A stretch of 64,000 nt of DNA from Shinella sp. CPCC 101442 (GCF_024704725.1 NZ_JALIQS010000001.1:868001-932000), one strand, 5' to 3'. Shown: positions 8,971-18,126, counted from the stretch's first letter. The notes: a model not told the origin generated them from the letters alone. Translations and numbers: made by a program.

Positions 8971-9572
8971 GGGAACATCTCCTCAGGTTCTGGGGCCGTG
9001 CCCGGTTCTTCTGCATCGATGTTGACGCCCTGGAAGGCGCCAAGCCGTCTGGAGTAATGGTCGCGCACCAGAAGCGGCAGACCGCAATGGCTGCAGGCAA
9101 AGGGGCTGGTCGTCACATTGTCAGTGATGCCCTTGCAGTGCACGCATTGCACGCGGCGTGCCGTCGAACCGCGATGTTCGGTGTGGATCGAATGGTAGTC
9201 GATGCCGTATTCGATCGCCACCTGCATGATCTGGCCGATGAAGCCCTCGGTGCCGGCAATGGAGAGCCGCGTTCCCATCCGGGCCTGCTCAAGACAGGCG
9301 CGCAGGCGAAAGAGCAGCGGCTGAAGCGTCGGCGCCTGCCAGAAGACATCGGGCGCGAGCGCCGAAAGCGCGACGTCATAGGCTTTGGGGGCCGCACCCG
9401 CCGCCAGATAGAGGATTTCCGACTTTGCCAGGAAGTCGGGGCCCTTCGCCCCGACTTGATCCATCAGGGCCTGAGCCCCTTCGCCCTCGAGGACGAAGAG
9501 GTGGCGCTTGGCATGGGGATCAATATCGAGCCCCTTATATTCCGGCCTGCTTTTGATCCCTTGTACGAGCAT
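8967..9572 (-). CDS. dmmA: Dimethylamine monooxygenase small subunit, DmmA family
   Basis: A 201-residue protein with a C-terminal zinc-ribbon-like cysteine set (Cys143, Cys146, Cys160, Cys163). The tail LLVRDHYSRRLGAFQGVNID resembles what I recall of the DmmA family. The N-terminal 130 residues form a flavodoxin/reductase-like alpha-beta part (LSIAGTEGFIGQIMQVAIEYG). In described operons this small subunit sits with the reductase and DUF3445 genes, as here. Its precise role (assembly, electron relay) is not known to me. It ends 4 bases into the reductase gene and begins 10 bases after the GcvT-like gene. Confidence 0.75.
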   Translation of the reverse strand: MLVQGIKSRPEYKGLDIDPHAKRHLFVLEGEGAQALMDQVGAKGPDFLAKSEILYLAAGAAPKAYDVALSALAPDVFWQAPTLQPLLFRLRACLEQARMGTRLSIAGTEGFIGQIMQVAIEYGIDYHSIHTEHRGSTARRVQCVHCKGITDNVTTSPFACSHCGLPLLVRDHYSRRLGAFQGVNIDAEEPGTAPEPEEMFP

Positions 9573-9582
9573 GCCGATATCC

Positions 9583-10716
9583 TCAGCCTTGCGCCGTCCG
9601 TTTCGTCTTCTTCGGATCGTCGAAGGTGATGGTGTGGGCGATGGCCGGCGCGTTGACGGTCTTGCCCTTCACTTCGAGCTTGGTGCCCTGCACGGCATAG
9701 GGAACCTCGACGCGCATGATCGCCATGGAGCGGTTGGTGAGCTTGGAATAGGATGGGCACGTGATGACGCCGACCTTCTTGTCGCCGGCCCAGACCTCGT
9801 CGCCGAGATCGGTCGGACCATCGGCCTCGACCAGCAGGCCGAAGATCTTGAAGCGCTCCTTGCCCTTGAGACGGGCATGTTCCTCGGCACCGCAGAAGCC
9901 GGTCTTGCCGGGGCTGACGGTGAAATCGAGGCCGAGCTCCCACAGGCTATCGCCGGGCTGCTCGTTGGCGAAGGGATACATCTGCGAATTGTCGTAGGGG
10001 TAGAACAGCAGGTAGCTTTCGACGCGCAGCATGTCGAGAACGCTGAAGCAGACGGGAATGATGCCCATCGCCTTGCCTTCGTCGACGATCCGGTCCCAGA
10101 CCATGCCGGCATCCTGGCCGCGCACGAAGATTTCATAGCCGCGCTCGCCGGTATAGCCGGTGCGCGAGATCATCACCGGTGCGCCGAACAAAGTCGTCTG
10201 CATGTGGTGGAAATATTTGAGGTCGCGGATGCCCGGCACGTATTTTTCGAGATAATCGACGGCGAGCGGCCCCTGGAGCGACAGGTCGTGCAGGTCGTCG
10301 TCGAACAGCACCGCGCAATTGCGGCCCTGTGCCTGCTTGACGATTTCCTCGAAGCCGGAACCCGAGCCGTGCACCAGCATCCAGGAATTGGGACCGGTGC
10401 GGTAGACGATGCAATCGTCGGTGAAATGGCCGCGCTCGTTAAGCATGCAGGCATAGACCGACTTGCCGGGATAGACCTTCGTCATGTCGCGGGTGGTGAT
10501 GTATTCCAGAATGGCAATCGCGTGTGGGCCGACGAGATGGACTTTTTTCAGGCCCGAGACATCCATGATGCCGGCCTTGGTGCGCACCGCGATGTGCTCT
10601 TCGTAGATGTCCTTGTCGTAGGTCCAGGCGGTTCCCATGCCGCTCCAGTCTTCGAGGTTCGATCCGAGTGCCCGATGCCTGTCTGCAAGGGCGGAAAAAC
10701 GCCAGCTAAGACTCAT
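9583..10716 (-). CDS. GcvT-type aminomethyltransferase linked to dimethylamine oxidation
   Basis: A 377-residue member of the glycine-cleavage T-protein/YgfZ fold family. Recognisable parts are the folate-site loop region DLSLQGPLAVDYLEKYVPGI, the family signature SRTGYTGERGYEIFV and the C-terminal barrel with ITCPSYSKL. No gcvH or gcvP accompanies it. It heads the dmm gene set, 10 bases before dmmA. By analogy with Tdm and MgdC, it may capture formaldehyde from dimethylamine demethylation as methylene-tetrahydrofolate. That is inference; it could also be an obligatory subunit of the oxygenase. A candidate promoter lies about 40 bases upstream. Confidence 0.82.
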   Translation of the reverse strand: MSLSWRFSALADRHRALGSNLEDWSGMGTAWTYDKDIYEEHIAVRTKAGIMDVSGLKKVHLVGPHAIAILEYITTRDMTKVYPGKSVYACMLNERGHFTDDCIVYRTGPNSWMLVHGSGSGFEEIVKQAQGRNCAVLFDDDLHDLSLQGPLAVDYLEKYVPGIRDLKYFHHMQTTLFGAPVMISRTGYTGERGYEIFVRGQDAGMVWDRIVDEGKAMGIIPVCFSVLDMLRVESYLLFYPYDNSQMYPFANEQPGDSLWELGLDFTVSPGKTGFCGAEEHARLKGKERFKIFGLLVEADGPTDLGDEVWAGDKKVGVITCPSYSKLTNRSMAIMRVEVPYAVQGTKLEVKGKTVNAPAIAHTITFDDPKKTKRTAQG

Positions 10717-10757
10717 ATTCTCGTTCCCATTTTCTTTTGCGGAATATTTATTTCCTG

Positions 10758-10785
10758 AGTATATCGCCGCTGCTCAAACTCGCAA
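10758..10785 (-). promoter_or_regulatory. Candidate internal promoter for the dmm-tmm gene set
   Basis: Minus-strand TTGCGA and TATACT with a 16-base spacer lie in the 110-base gap between folD and the GcvT-like gene, the longest gap in the series. The flanking sequence is AT-rich. The position would allow dmm and tmm to be expressed separately from mgs-gmaS-purU-folD. Seen by eye; no experimental support. Confidence 0.4.
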
Positions 10786-10826
10786 GAGTGTTAAAACTGG
10801 TATCTCCATTGTTCTTTGGCATCAGT

Positions 10827-11732
10827 CTAGAAACGCGGCGGCTCACGGCCAGACGCGCGGTAGGCGGCGATCACAGTGTTGGCCATCAGCATGGCGATGG
10901 TCATCGGCCCGACACCGCCCGGAACCGGGGTGATCGCACCGGCAACCTCTGAAACCTCGTCATAGGCGACATCGCCCACCAGACGGCTCCTGCCCTCGCC
11001 GCCCTCCGGCGCATCGATGCGGTTGATGCCGACGTCGATGACGGTGGCACCCGGCTTCACCCAATCGGCTTTCACCATGTCCGCACGGCCGACGGCGGCG
11101 ACGAGGATATCCGCGTGACGGCAGACGTCCGCCAGGTCCTTCGTGCGCGAATGCGCGATCGTCACCGTCGCATTGGCATGGAGCAGCAATTGCCCCATCG
11201 GTTTGCCGAAGAGGTTGGAGCGGCCGATGACGACGGCTGTCAGACCCGCCAGGTCCTCGCCATGGATGGAGCGGACGAGGCGCATGGCGCCCGCCGGCGT
11301 GCAGGAAATCAGGCCGGTTGCCAGATCGCCGGTCGCAAGCTTGCCGGCATTAACCACATGCAGGCCGTCGACGTCCTTCTCCGGCCTGATCGACTGGATG
11401 ATCGGCTCGGCGTCGAGGTGCTTCGGCAGGGGCAGTTGCACCAGGATGCCATGCACGGCGGGATCCGCGTTCAGCGACGCCACCAGGCTTGCGAGGTCCC
11501 CTTGCGTTGTCTCCTCCGGCAGCGTGTGCTGGGTGGAGTTGAAGCCACATTCCTTGGCCAGACGACCCTTGGCACCGACATAGGTGTGGCTTGCCGGATC
11601 ATCGCCAACGATGACGACCGAAAGTCCGGTCTTCACCCCGGTTTCCTCTTCAAGCGCCGAGGTCGCAGCCTTCACGGCCTCGGTCACCGACGCTGCAACT
11701 TTCTTCCCGTCAATGCGCGTCGCACTCCCCAT
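10827..11732 (-). CDS. folD: Methylene-tetrahydrofolate dehydrogenase/cyclohydrolase
   Basis: The 301-residue bifunctional enzyme oxidises 5,10-methylene-THF with NADP and hydrolyses methenyl-THF to 10-formyl-THF. It shows the catalytic-lysine region [13 protein letters not shown], the family motif [10 protein letters not shown] and the nucleotide-binding stretch [17 protein letters not shown]. The C-terminal block [16 protein letters not shown] is also present. It lies 3 bases after purU. In this locus it handles C1 units released by Tdm, Dmm and Mgd, and may be a second copy beside a housekeeping folD elsewhere. Confidence 0.96.
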   Translation of the reverse strand: MGSATRIDGKKVAASVTEAVKAATSALEEETGVKTGLSVVIVGDDPASHTYVGAKGRLAKECGFNSTQHTLPEETTQGDLASLVASLNADPAVHGILVQLPLPKHLDAEPIIQSIRPEKDVDGLHVVNAGKLATGDLATGLISCTPAGAMRLVRSIHGEDLAGLTAVVIGRSNLFGKPMGQLLLHANATVTIAHSRTKDLADVCRHADILVAAVGRADMVKADWVKPGATVIDVGINRIDAPEGGEGRSRLVGDVAYDEVSEVAGAITPVPGGVGPMTIAMLMANTVIAAYRASGREPPRF

Positions 11733-11735
11733 GGT

Positions 11736-12620
11736 TCAACCCATACGCTCTGACGCGTAGCTGCCGGGGCTCGGCGGGAAGACGATCGTCTTGTTGCCGT
11801 TCATGAAGGTGCGGTGGTGGATGTGGGCGTGTACGGCGCGGGCGAGAACCTGGCTCTCCACGTCCCGGCCGATCGACACATAATCCTCCGCCGATTGCGC
11901 ATGCGTGATGCGCGCCACGTCCTGCTCGATGATCGGACCCTCGTCGAGATCCTCCGTCACATAGTGCGCCGTCGCCCCGATCAGCTTCACGCCGCGCTCG
12001 AAGGCCTGCTTGTACGGGTTGGCCCCCTTGAACGACGGCAGGAAGGAATGATGGATGTTGATGATCCGGCCCGACATCTTCTTGCACACCGCATCCGACA
12101 GAACCTGCATGTAGCGGGCGAGCACGATCAGTTCGGCGCCGGACTGTTCCACCACCTCCATCAGGCGCGCTTCGGCCTGCGGCTTGTTCTCCTTCGTCAC
12201 CTTGATGTGGTGGAAGGGGATGTCGTGGTTGACGATGACCTTCTGGTAGTCGAAGTGGTTCGACACGACGCCGACGATGTCGATCGGCAGCGCGCCGATC
12301 TTCCAGCGGTAGAGCAGGTCGTTCAGGCAATGACCGAAGCGCGACACCATCAGCAGCACCTTCATGCGCTCATCGCTGTCGTTGAAGCGGTGGGTCATCG
12401 CGAACTTTTTCGCGACCGGGGCGAAGCCGGCCTTGATGTCCTCCTCCGACACACCTTCCTGACTGAGAAAGGTGAGGCGCATGAAGAACAGGCCGGTTTC
12501 TAGGTCGTCGAACTGCGACGAATCCGAGATGTAACACCCCTTCTCGGCGAGGTAGCCGGTGATCGCGGCGACGATGCCGCGGGTCGATTGGCAGGATACG
12601 GTCAGGACGTGGCTTTTCAT
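11736..12620 (-). CDS. purU: Formyltetrahydrofolate deformylase
   Basis: Hydrolyses 10-formyl-THF to formate and THF, regenerating free folate. The 294-residue protein starts with an ACT regulatory domain (MKSHVLTVSCQSTRGIVAAI), followed by a formyltransferase-like catalytic domain with FHHIKV, a conserved HSFLPSFKG block and GATAHYV. The start at 12620 is selected because the ACT domain begins there and AAGAACC precedes it; an upstream ATG would add 40 unrelated residues. It lies 3 bases before folD. Methylotrophic alphaproteobacteria often use PurU to complete C1 oxidation, so this copy is likely catabolic. Confidence 0.95.
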   Translation of the reverse strand: MKSHVLTVSCQSTRGIVAAITGYLAEKGCYISDSSQFDDLETGLFFMRLTFLSQEGVSEEDIKAGFAPVAKKFAMTHRFNDSDERMKVLLMVSRFGHCLNDLLYRWKIGALPIDIVGVVSNHFDYQKVIVNHDIPFHHIKVTKENKPQAEARLMEVVEQSGAELIVLARYMQVLSDAVCKKMSGRIINIHHSFLPSFKGANPYKQAFERGVKLIGATAHYVTEDLDEGPIIEQDVARITHAQSAEDYVSIGRDVESQVLARAVHAHIHHRTFMNGNKTIVFPPSPGSYASERMG

Positions 12621-12679
12621 CGGTTCTTTCCCGGTCAAACGATTGCCGAAGTGGCGTCTCTTTTCCGAAGCGCCAAGCC

Positions 12680-13987
12680 TCAGATATCGAGCGTCGTCTG
12701 CCGCTCCCAATCCGTGAAATGCGACGCGTAGGCATTCCATTCCTGATGCTTGAGCTTCAGGTAGGCGCTGGAGAAGCCCTTGCCGAGCGTGGCCTTCAGC
12801 TCCTCGTCCTTGTCGTATTCCCTGAGCGCATCGAGCAGGTTCAAGGGCAGGCGCGGCGCGTCGGTGACGGTATGGCCTTCCTTGTACATGTCGATGTCGT
12901 AGTGGCGGCCGGGATCAGCGTTCTTCCGGATACCATTCAGGCCGGCCGCGATGATGATGGCCTGCAGCAGATACGGATTGACGGCACCATCCGGTAGGCG
13001 CAGCTCGAACCGACCCGGACCCGGAACGCGGACCATGTGCGTGCGGTTGTTGCCGGTCCATGTCACCGTATTCGGCGCCCAGGTCGCACCGGAAATGGTA
13101 CGCGGCGCGTTGATGCGCTTGTAGGAGTTGACCGTCGGATTGGTCACCGCGGCAAGCGCCGACGCATGCTGCATGATGCCGCCGAGGAAGGTCTTTCCCT
13201 TGGCCGAAAGACCAAACGGCATGGCCTTGTCGGCGAAGGCATTGGTTTTGCCTTCCAGATCCCAGACGGAGATATGGGCGTGGCAGCCGTTACCGGTCAG
13301 GCCCTTGAAGGGCTTGGGCATGAAGGTGGCGCGAAGGCCGTGTTTCTCGGCGACCGTCTTCACCATGAACTTGAAGAAGGAATGTTTGTCGGCCGTCTGC
13401 AGCGCGTCGTCATATTCCCAGTTCATCTCGAACTGGCCATTCGCGTCCTCGTGGTCGTTCTGGTAGGGCTTCCAACCCAGTTCAAGCATGTAATCGCAAA
13501 TCTCGGCGATTACGTCGTAACGGCGCATGACGGCTTGCTGGTCGTAGCAGGGCTTTTCAGCCGTATCGAATTCGTCGGAAATCTTGCCGCCATCCGGCGA
13601 GATCAGGAAGAATTCCGGCTCGACGCCAGTCTTGACGCGAAGGCCTTCCTTGGCGGCTTCGGCGATCAATCGCTTCAGCATGACGCGCGGCGCCTGGTCG
13701 ACCGGCTGGTCGTCCATCACGCAATCGGCAGCGACCCAGGCAACATCCTTCTTCCACGGAAGCTGGATGGCAGAAGACGCATCCGGAAGCGCAAAGAGAT
13801 CGGGATGGGCGGGCGTCAGATCGAGCCAGGTGGCAAAGCCCGCAAAACCCGCGCCGTCCTTCTGCATATCGGCAATTGCTTCGGCCGGAACAAGCTTTGC
13901 CCGCTGGCCGCCGAACAGGTCGGTAAAACTGATCATGAAATATTTGATGCCACGGTCCATGGCAAAGGTAGCAAGATCGAGTGTCAC
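12680..13987 (-). CDS. gmaS: Gamma-glutamylmethylamide synthetase
   Basis: A glutamine-synthetase-fold ligase of 435 residues that joins methylamine to glutamate using ATP, the first step of the N-methylglutamate route. Visible are the GS metal/glutamate motifs GVEPEFFLISPDG, NGCHAHISVWDLEGK and the RLPDGAVNPYLLQAIIIAAG block. The GTG start at 13987 is preferred because AAGGGGAACACA precedes it; an in-frame ATG 12 codons upstream gives non-conserved residues. The sequence is GlnA type III-like, but linkage to mgsABC makes GmaS much more likely than glutamine synthetase. It lies between mgsC and purU on the same strand. Confidence 0.93.
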   Translation of the reverse strand: MTLDLATFAMDRGIKYFMISFTDLFGGQRAKLVPAEAIADMQKDGAGFAGFATWLDLTPAHPDLFALPDASSAIQLPWKKDVAWVAADCVMDDQPVDQAPRVMLKRLIAEAAKEGLRVKTGVEPEFFLISPDGGKISDEFDTAEKPCYDQQAVMRRYDVIAEICDYMLELGWKPYQNDHEDANGQFEMNWEYDDALQTADKHSFFKFMVKTVAEKHGLRATFMPKPFKGLTGNGCHAHISVWDLEGKTNAFADKAMPFGLSAKGKTFLGGIMQHASALAAVTNPTVNSYKRINAPRTISGATWAPNTVTWTGNNRTHMVRVPGPGRFELRLPDGAVNPYLLQAIIIAAGLNGIRKNADPGRHYDIDMYKEGHTVTDAPRLPLNLLDALREYDKDEELKATLGKGFSSAYLKLKHQEWNAYASHFTDWERQTTLDI

Positions 13988-14029
13988 TGTGTTCCCCTTT
14001 GGATTATTCAGACACTTTTTCAAGAAAAT

Positions 14030-14063
14030 GGCCGCCGCTGGCTTGGGAGATCAGACGACGGCC
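14030..14063 (-). terminator. Hairpin between mgsC and gmaS (possible attenuator)
   Basis: An 8-bp stem with one G-T pair and a loop of about 18 bases lies in the 92-base gap after mgsC. On the minus strand it is followed by only a short T-rich run, so it could partly attenuate expression into gmaS or stabilise an mRNA end. On the plus strand it is followed by a T7 run, although no plus-strand gene ends here. Confidence 0.35.
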
Positions 14064-14079
14064 GAAGTTTTTTTAAGGG

Positions 14080-15408
14080 TCAGAAGCCTCCCTTGCCTGG
14101 GATCCAGCTGGTGCCCGCAAGCGGCACCTGCGCCATGGCGGATGCCTCAATCGTCAGCGCGACGAGGTCTTCCGGTTCCAGATTGTGCAGATGGTTCTTG
14201 CCGCAGGCGCGCGCGATGGTCTGGGCCTCGAGCGTCATCACCTTGAGATAGTTTGCGAGACGCCGTCCGGCAGCAACCGGATCGAGACGCTTGGAAAGCT
14301 CCGGATCCTGCGTGGTGATGCCGGCCGGATCCTTGCCTTCATGCCAGTCGTCATAGGCGCCGGCCGTCGTTCCGAGCTTCTGGTATTCCTCTTCCCAGTG
14401 CGGATCGTTGTCGCCGATAGCGACCAGGGCTGCCGTGCCGATGGCAACCGCGTCGGCACCCAGCGCCAAAGCCTTCGCTACATCGGCGCCGGAACGGATG
14501 CCACCGGAGATGATCAGTTGCACCTTGCGGTGCATACCAAGATCCTGCAGCGCCTGGACGGCGGGGCGGATACAGGCCAGCGTCGGCATGCCGACATTCT
14601 CGATGAAAACATCCTGCGTCGCCGCCGTGCCACCCTGCATGCCGTCGAGCACCACGACGTCGGCACCGGCCTTCACCGCCAGCGCCGTATCGTAATAGGG
14701 ACGCGCGCCGCCGACCTTCACATAGATCGGCTTTTCCCAATCGGTGATTTCGCGCAGTTCCATGATCTTGATTTCGAGGTCGTCCGGGCCGGTCCAGTCC
14801 GGATGACGGCAGGCCGAGCGCTGGTCGATGCCCTTCGGCAGATTGCGCATGTTGGCGACGCGGTCGGAAATCTTCTGGCCGAGCAGCATGCCGCCGCCGC
14901 CGGGCTTGGCGCCCTGGCCGACAACAATCTCGATGGCATCGGCGCGGCGCAGGTCGCGCGGGTTCATGCCGTAGCGTGACGGCAGATACTGATAGACCAG
15001 CGTCTGGCTGTGGCCGCGCTCCTCATCCGTCATGCCGCCGTCACCGGTGGTGGTCGATGTGCCAGCGATTGTGGCGCCTCGACCGAGCGCTTCCTTGGCA
15101 TTGCCCGAAAGCGCACCGAAACTCATGCCGGCAATGGTGATCGGCGTCTTCAGGATGATCGGCTTCTTGGCGTGGCGCGCACCGAGCACGACGGATGTGT
15201 CGCATTTCTCGCGGTAGCCTTCGAGCGGATAACGCGAGATCGACGCACCGAGGAACAACAGGTCGTCGAAATGCGGAACCTTGCGCTTGGTGCCAGCGCC
15301 TCTGATATCATAGATACCGGTCGCCGCCGCACGCCGGATTTCCGCCAGCGTATAATCGTCGAAGGTCGCTGACTTGCGCGGCGGGGTATAGGGGTTGTGA
15401 TAGCTCAT
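14080..15408 (-). CDS. mgsC: N-methylglutamate synthase subunit C (glutamate synthase FMN-domain-like)
   Basis: A 442-residue homologue of the FMN/Fe-S catalytic domain of glutamate synthase. It contains the phosphate/FMN-binding glycine segments (AGMSFGALSGNAKEALGRG, GGTAATQDVFIENVG, SGGIRSGADVAKALALGADA) and the substrate block GQGAKPGGGGMLLGQKI. With MgsA and MgsB it forms N-methylglutamate from gamma-glutamylmethylamide and 2-oxoglutarate. The three genes correspond to pieces of GltB split into separate polypeptides. It follows mgsB after 15 bases. Confidence 0.93.
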   Translation of the reverse strand: MSYHNPYTPPRKSATFDDYTLAEIRRAAATGIYDIRGAGTKRKVPHFDDLLFLGASISRYPLEGYREKCDTSVVLGARHAKKPIILKTPITIAGMSFGALSGNAKEALGRGATIAGTSTTTGDGGMTDEERGHSQTLVYQYLPSRYGMNPRDLRRADAIEIVVGQGAKPGGGGMLLGQKISDRVANMRNLPKGIDQRSACRHPDWTGPDDLEIKIMELREITDWEKPIYVKVGGARPYYDTALAVKAGADVVVLDGMQGGTAATQDVFIENVGMPTLACIRPAVQALQDLGMHRKVQLIISGGIRSGADVAKALALGADAVAIGTAALVAIGDNDPHWEEEYQKLGTTAGAYDDWHEGKDPAGITTQDPELSKRLDPVAAGRRLANYLKVMTLEAQTIARACGKNHLHNLEPEDLVALTIEASAMAQVPLAGTSWIPGKGGF

Positions 15409-15423
15409 GAACGGGTCCCTGCC

Positions 15424-16146
15424 TTAGTACGCATCAGCGTTATCGATGTTGAAGTTGTAGAGCGTGCGGGCCGAACCGTAGCGCTTGAATTCTTCCGGAG
15501 AGACACCCGTAATGCCGGCTCTTTCCAGAAGCTCGGCAAGCAGCTTCAGATGTTTTGGCTTCATTTCCTTTTGGATGCAGTCGGCGCCAAGGCTCTTGAC
15601 CTCGCCGCGCACGAACAGCTTGGCCTCGTAGAGGGAATCGCCGAGCGCATCGCCGGCGTTGCCAAGCACCACCAGGTGACCCGACTGGCCCATGAAGGCC
15701 GACATGTGACCGATATTGCCCTGGACGACGATATCGATGCCCTTCATCGAGATGCCGCAGCGCGAGGCAGCATTGCCCTTGATGACCAGGAGGCCGCCGC
15801 GGCCCGTGGCCCCGGCATACTGGCTGGCATCACCCTCGATGACAACCGTGCCTGACATCATGTTCTCCGCGACACCAGGCCCGGCGGAACCATGGACCGT
15901 CACGGTGCCGCCATCGTTCATGCCGGCGCAATAATAGCCGACGCTGCCGCGCACCTCGACGGTGACCGGCTGATCGATGCCGACGGCAACGGCATGGCTG
16001 CCGCGCGGATTGACGACCTCGAAATTCGTATCATTGGTGCCGGGGGCGATGGCGTGAAGCGCGCTGTTCAGTTCGCGCAACGGCGTTGTGGCAAGGTCGA
16101 ATACGCGCATCGCTTCCAGACTTTCTCGTTTGACGCTGACATCCAC
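15424..16146 (-). CDS. mgsB: N-methylglutamate synthase subunit B (GltB C-terminal helix-like)
   Basis: A 240-residue protein related to the C-terminal GXGXG beta-helix of glutamate synthase. It consists of successive short repeats such as VEVRGSVGYYCAGMNDGG, VTVHGSAGPGVAENMMSG, VIEGDASQYAGATGRGG and IVVQGNIGHMSAFMGQSG. This domain is structural, linking the amidotransferase (MgsA) and FMN (MgsC) parts. Two bases separate it from mgsA, so the subunits are probably made in equal amounts. Confidence 0.92.
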   Translation of the reverse strand: MDVSVKRESLEAMRVFDLATTPLRELNSALHAIAPGTNDTNFEVVNPRGSHAVAVGIDQPVTVEVRGSVGYYCAGMNDGGTVTVHGSAGPGVAENMMSGTVVIEGDASQYAGATGRGGLLVIKGNAASRCGISMKGIDIVVQGNIGHMSAFMGQSGHLVVLGNAGDALGDSLYEAKLFVRGEVKSLGADCIQKEMKPKHLKLLAELLERAGITGVSPEEFKRYGSARTLYNFNIDNADAY

Positions 16147-16148
16147 GG

Positions 16149-17054
16149 TTAGGCCGCCTTCTCATGATCCCAGAAATACACGGTGGCCGGCTCCGGCTCC
16201 CAGACGCGGGCATTTTCGATGCCTGGCAGGTTGACGAGCGCGCGGTACTCCGAGCCGAAGGCGATGTACTGATCCGTTTCGGCCATCACGGCCGGCTTGC
16301 AGGCAATGGGATCGCGCACCACGCCGAAGCCGGATTTCGTGCCGACGACGAAGGTGAAGAAGCCGTCGAGATCGTCGAGCGCGCTGGTCAGCGCTTGGCC
16401 CAGATCCTTGCCCTTGGCCATCTCGGCCGACAGATAGGCGGCGGCGACTTCGGTATCGTTCTGCGTCTCGAAGGTCATGCCTTCGCGCACCAGCTCACGG
16501 CGCAGGTTGTTGTGGTTGGAAAGCGAACCGTTGTGCACCAGGCACTGGTCGGCGCCGGTCGAGAACGGATGGGCACCAAGCGTGGTGACGGCCGATTCCG
16601 TAGCCATGCGGGTATGGCCGATACCGTGCGTGCCCGCCATCTGGCGAATGCCGAAGCGGGAGACCACGTCCTTCGGCAGCCCGACTTCCTTGTAGATCTC
16701 GACGCTGTCGCCGGAGCCCATGACACGAATCTCCGGCCGCTCCTGGACCAGCAGGTCGCGCACCGCCTGAGCCTTGTCGGCACTGGCTTCGATGACCGCG
16801 TGGGTGCTTTTCAGCTCCACGGCAACGCTCGAATCGGCTGGCTTCAACGCCGCTTCAAGCCCGGCAAAATCCTGTTTAGGGTCGGCCGATTGCACGGTGA
16901 TTTTCGCGCGGCCGTCTGAAGGCGTACCGTAGATGGCGATGCCGGCGCTATCGGGCCCGCGGTCGGTCATGGTGACCAACATATCGGACAGCATGGCACC
17001 CAATTGCGGCTCCAGACTTCTGTCCTTCAAAAACAATCCGACAATTCCGCACAT
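16149..17054 (-). CDS. mgsA: N-methylglutamate synthase subunit A (class II glutamine amidotransferase-like)
   Basis: A 301-residue Ntn-type amidotransferase domain starting MCGIVGLFLKD, where Cys2 becomes the N-terminal nucleophile. Further class-II features are GIGHTRMATESAVT, the substrate loop HPFSTGADQCLVHNGSLSNH and ETQNDTEVAAAYL. It would release methylamine from gamma-glutamylmethylamide for transfer to 2-oxoglutarate in MgsC. The start must be at 17054 because the catalytic Cys has to be residue 2; an in-frame extension of 20 residues upstream is rejected. It follows the GlxA-type regulator gene on the same strand after an 82-base AT-rich gap. Confidence 0.93.
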   Translation of the reverse strand: MCGIVGLFLKDRSLEPQLGAMLSDMLVTMTDRGPDSAGIAIYGTPSDGRAKITVQSADPKQDFAGLEAALKPADSSVAVELKSTHAVIEASADKAQAVRDLLVQERPEIRVMGSGDSVEIYKEVGLPKDVVSRFGIRQMAGTHGIGHTRMATESAVTTLGAHPFSTGADQCLVHNGSLSNHNNLRRELVREGMTFETQNDTEVAAAYLSAEMAKGKDLGQALTSALDDLDGFFTFVVGTKSGFGVVRDPIACKPAVMAETDQYIAFGSEYRALVNLPGIENARVWEPEPATVYFWDHEKAA

Positions 17055-17136
17055 GGGGACAATCCTTCGTTTCGTTGATGAAAGATGGATAGCAGGTGCG
17101 TTTTTTGATTTCAACTACGAGGAAAGTTATTTTCTT

Positions 17137-18126
17137 TTAAAGCAATTCCATCCGTGCTGTCGGCACTGCGGACTGGCGGTGTGCGCCCGGCGGCTCGCCG
17201 AAGGCCGCGCGGTAGGTTCGTGCGAAATGCCCGGCACTGGAAAACCCGGTGGCGAAGGCAATTTCGGAGATGGAAAGCGGGCTTTGCTGCAATAGGCGCC
17301 GGGCGTGATCCAACCGCAGTTTCCGATATTCGAGCAGGAAGGACGAGCCCATCAGGCTGGAAAAAAGCCGATCGAGGTGACGTGGCGAAATGCCGGCCAG
17401 CTTGGCCATGGCCTGCCGGTCGAGTGGCGCCTCGATCGTTGCTTCCATTTTTTCCAGCACCATCAGCAGGCCCGGATGGTTGACCCCGTAACGCTCCGCC
17501 AGCGAAGCCCGCTGGGGTGCCCCGGAGCTTTCGACCTGGGTATGCAGGTACCAGTCGCTCACCCGGCGGGCAAAATCCGAGCCCATGCGCTCCGAGATCA
17601 GCGCGTGCATCATGTCGAGCGGGGCCACGCCGCCGCCACAGGTGATGCGGTTGCCATCGAGGACATAGCGCGCCTGACGGGGTGCAAGACGCGGAAAGGC
17701 CTCCACCAGGGCCGGGGCATGTTCCCAGTGTATGGTGAAGTCGCGATCCTCCAGCAATCCCGCCGCCGCCATGAGATAGGGACCACCGGAAATGCCGCCG
17801 ATGCGCACGCCGTCGCGGGCAAGCTGGCGCAGGCACGCCAGGACGGCCGGCACGTTCCAGTCAACCGGTGTGCCGCCGGCGCAGACGAAGACGGTGTGGA
17901 AACCGGCACCGCGGCCCGGCAGCGGCATGGCGGGAACGGGAATGCCCGATGATGTCATCCCGACATTCCCTTCGACGACATGCGCCGAAAGCGCATAAAT
18001 ATCCCGGCCGGCCAAAAGGTTGGCGGCCCGCAGCGGCTCCACTGCCGAGGCATAGGACATCAGCGCAAATCCCGGGATTAGGATAAAGCCGATCTTCTGG
18101 ACGTTTTTCAGGTCATCTGAGGCCAT
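17137..18126 (-). CDS. GlxA-family transcriptional regulator (DJ-1/PfpI + AraC HTH)
   Basis: A 329-residue regulator. Residues about 10-190 form a class-I glutamine-amidotransferase-like ligand domain (IGFILIPGFALMSYASAVEPLRAAN, GGISGGPYLMAAAGLLEDR). Residues about 225-320 hold two AraC helix-turn-helix units (MAKLAGISPRHLDRLFSSLMG and ISEIAFATGFSSAGHFARTYR). Relatives such as GbdR and CdhR respond to betaine, dimethylglycine or carnitine. Placed between the divergent mgd operon and mgsA, it is the most likely activator of both. The inducing ligand (N-methylglutamate, methylamine or another) is unknown. Confidence 0.9.
   Translation of the reverse strand: MASDDLKNVQKIGFILIPGFALMSYASAVEPLRAANLLAGRDIYALSAHVVEGNVGMTSSGIPVPAMPLPGRGAGFHTVFVCAGGTPVDWNVPAVLACLRQLARDGVRIGGISGGPYLMAAAGLLEDRDFTIHWEHAPALVEAFPRLAPRQARYVLDGNRITCGGGVAPLDMMHALISERMGSDFARRVSDWYLHTQVESSGAPQRASLAERYGVNHPGLLMVLEKMEATIEAPLDRQAMAKLAGISPRHLDRLFSSLMGSSFLLEYRKLRLDHARRLLQQSPLSISEIAFATGFSSAGHFARTYRAAFGEPPGAHRQSAVPTARMELL

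Noticed and set aside
12680-13987. Glutamine synthetase rather than gmaS
   Set aside because: Linkage with mgsABC and the GlnA type III-like length and motifs favour gamma-glutamylmethylamide synthetase.
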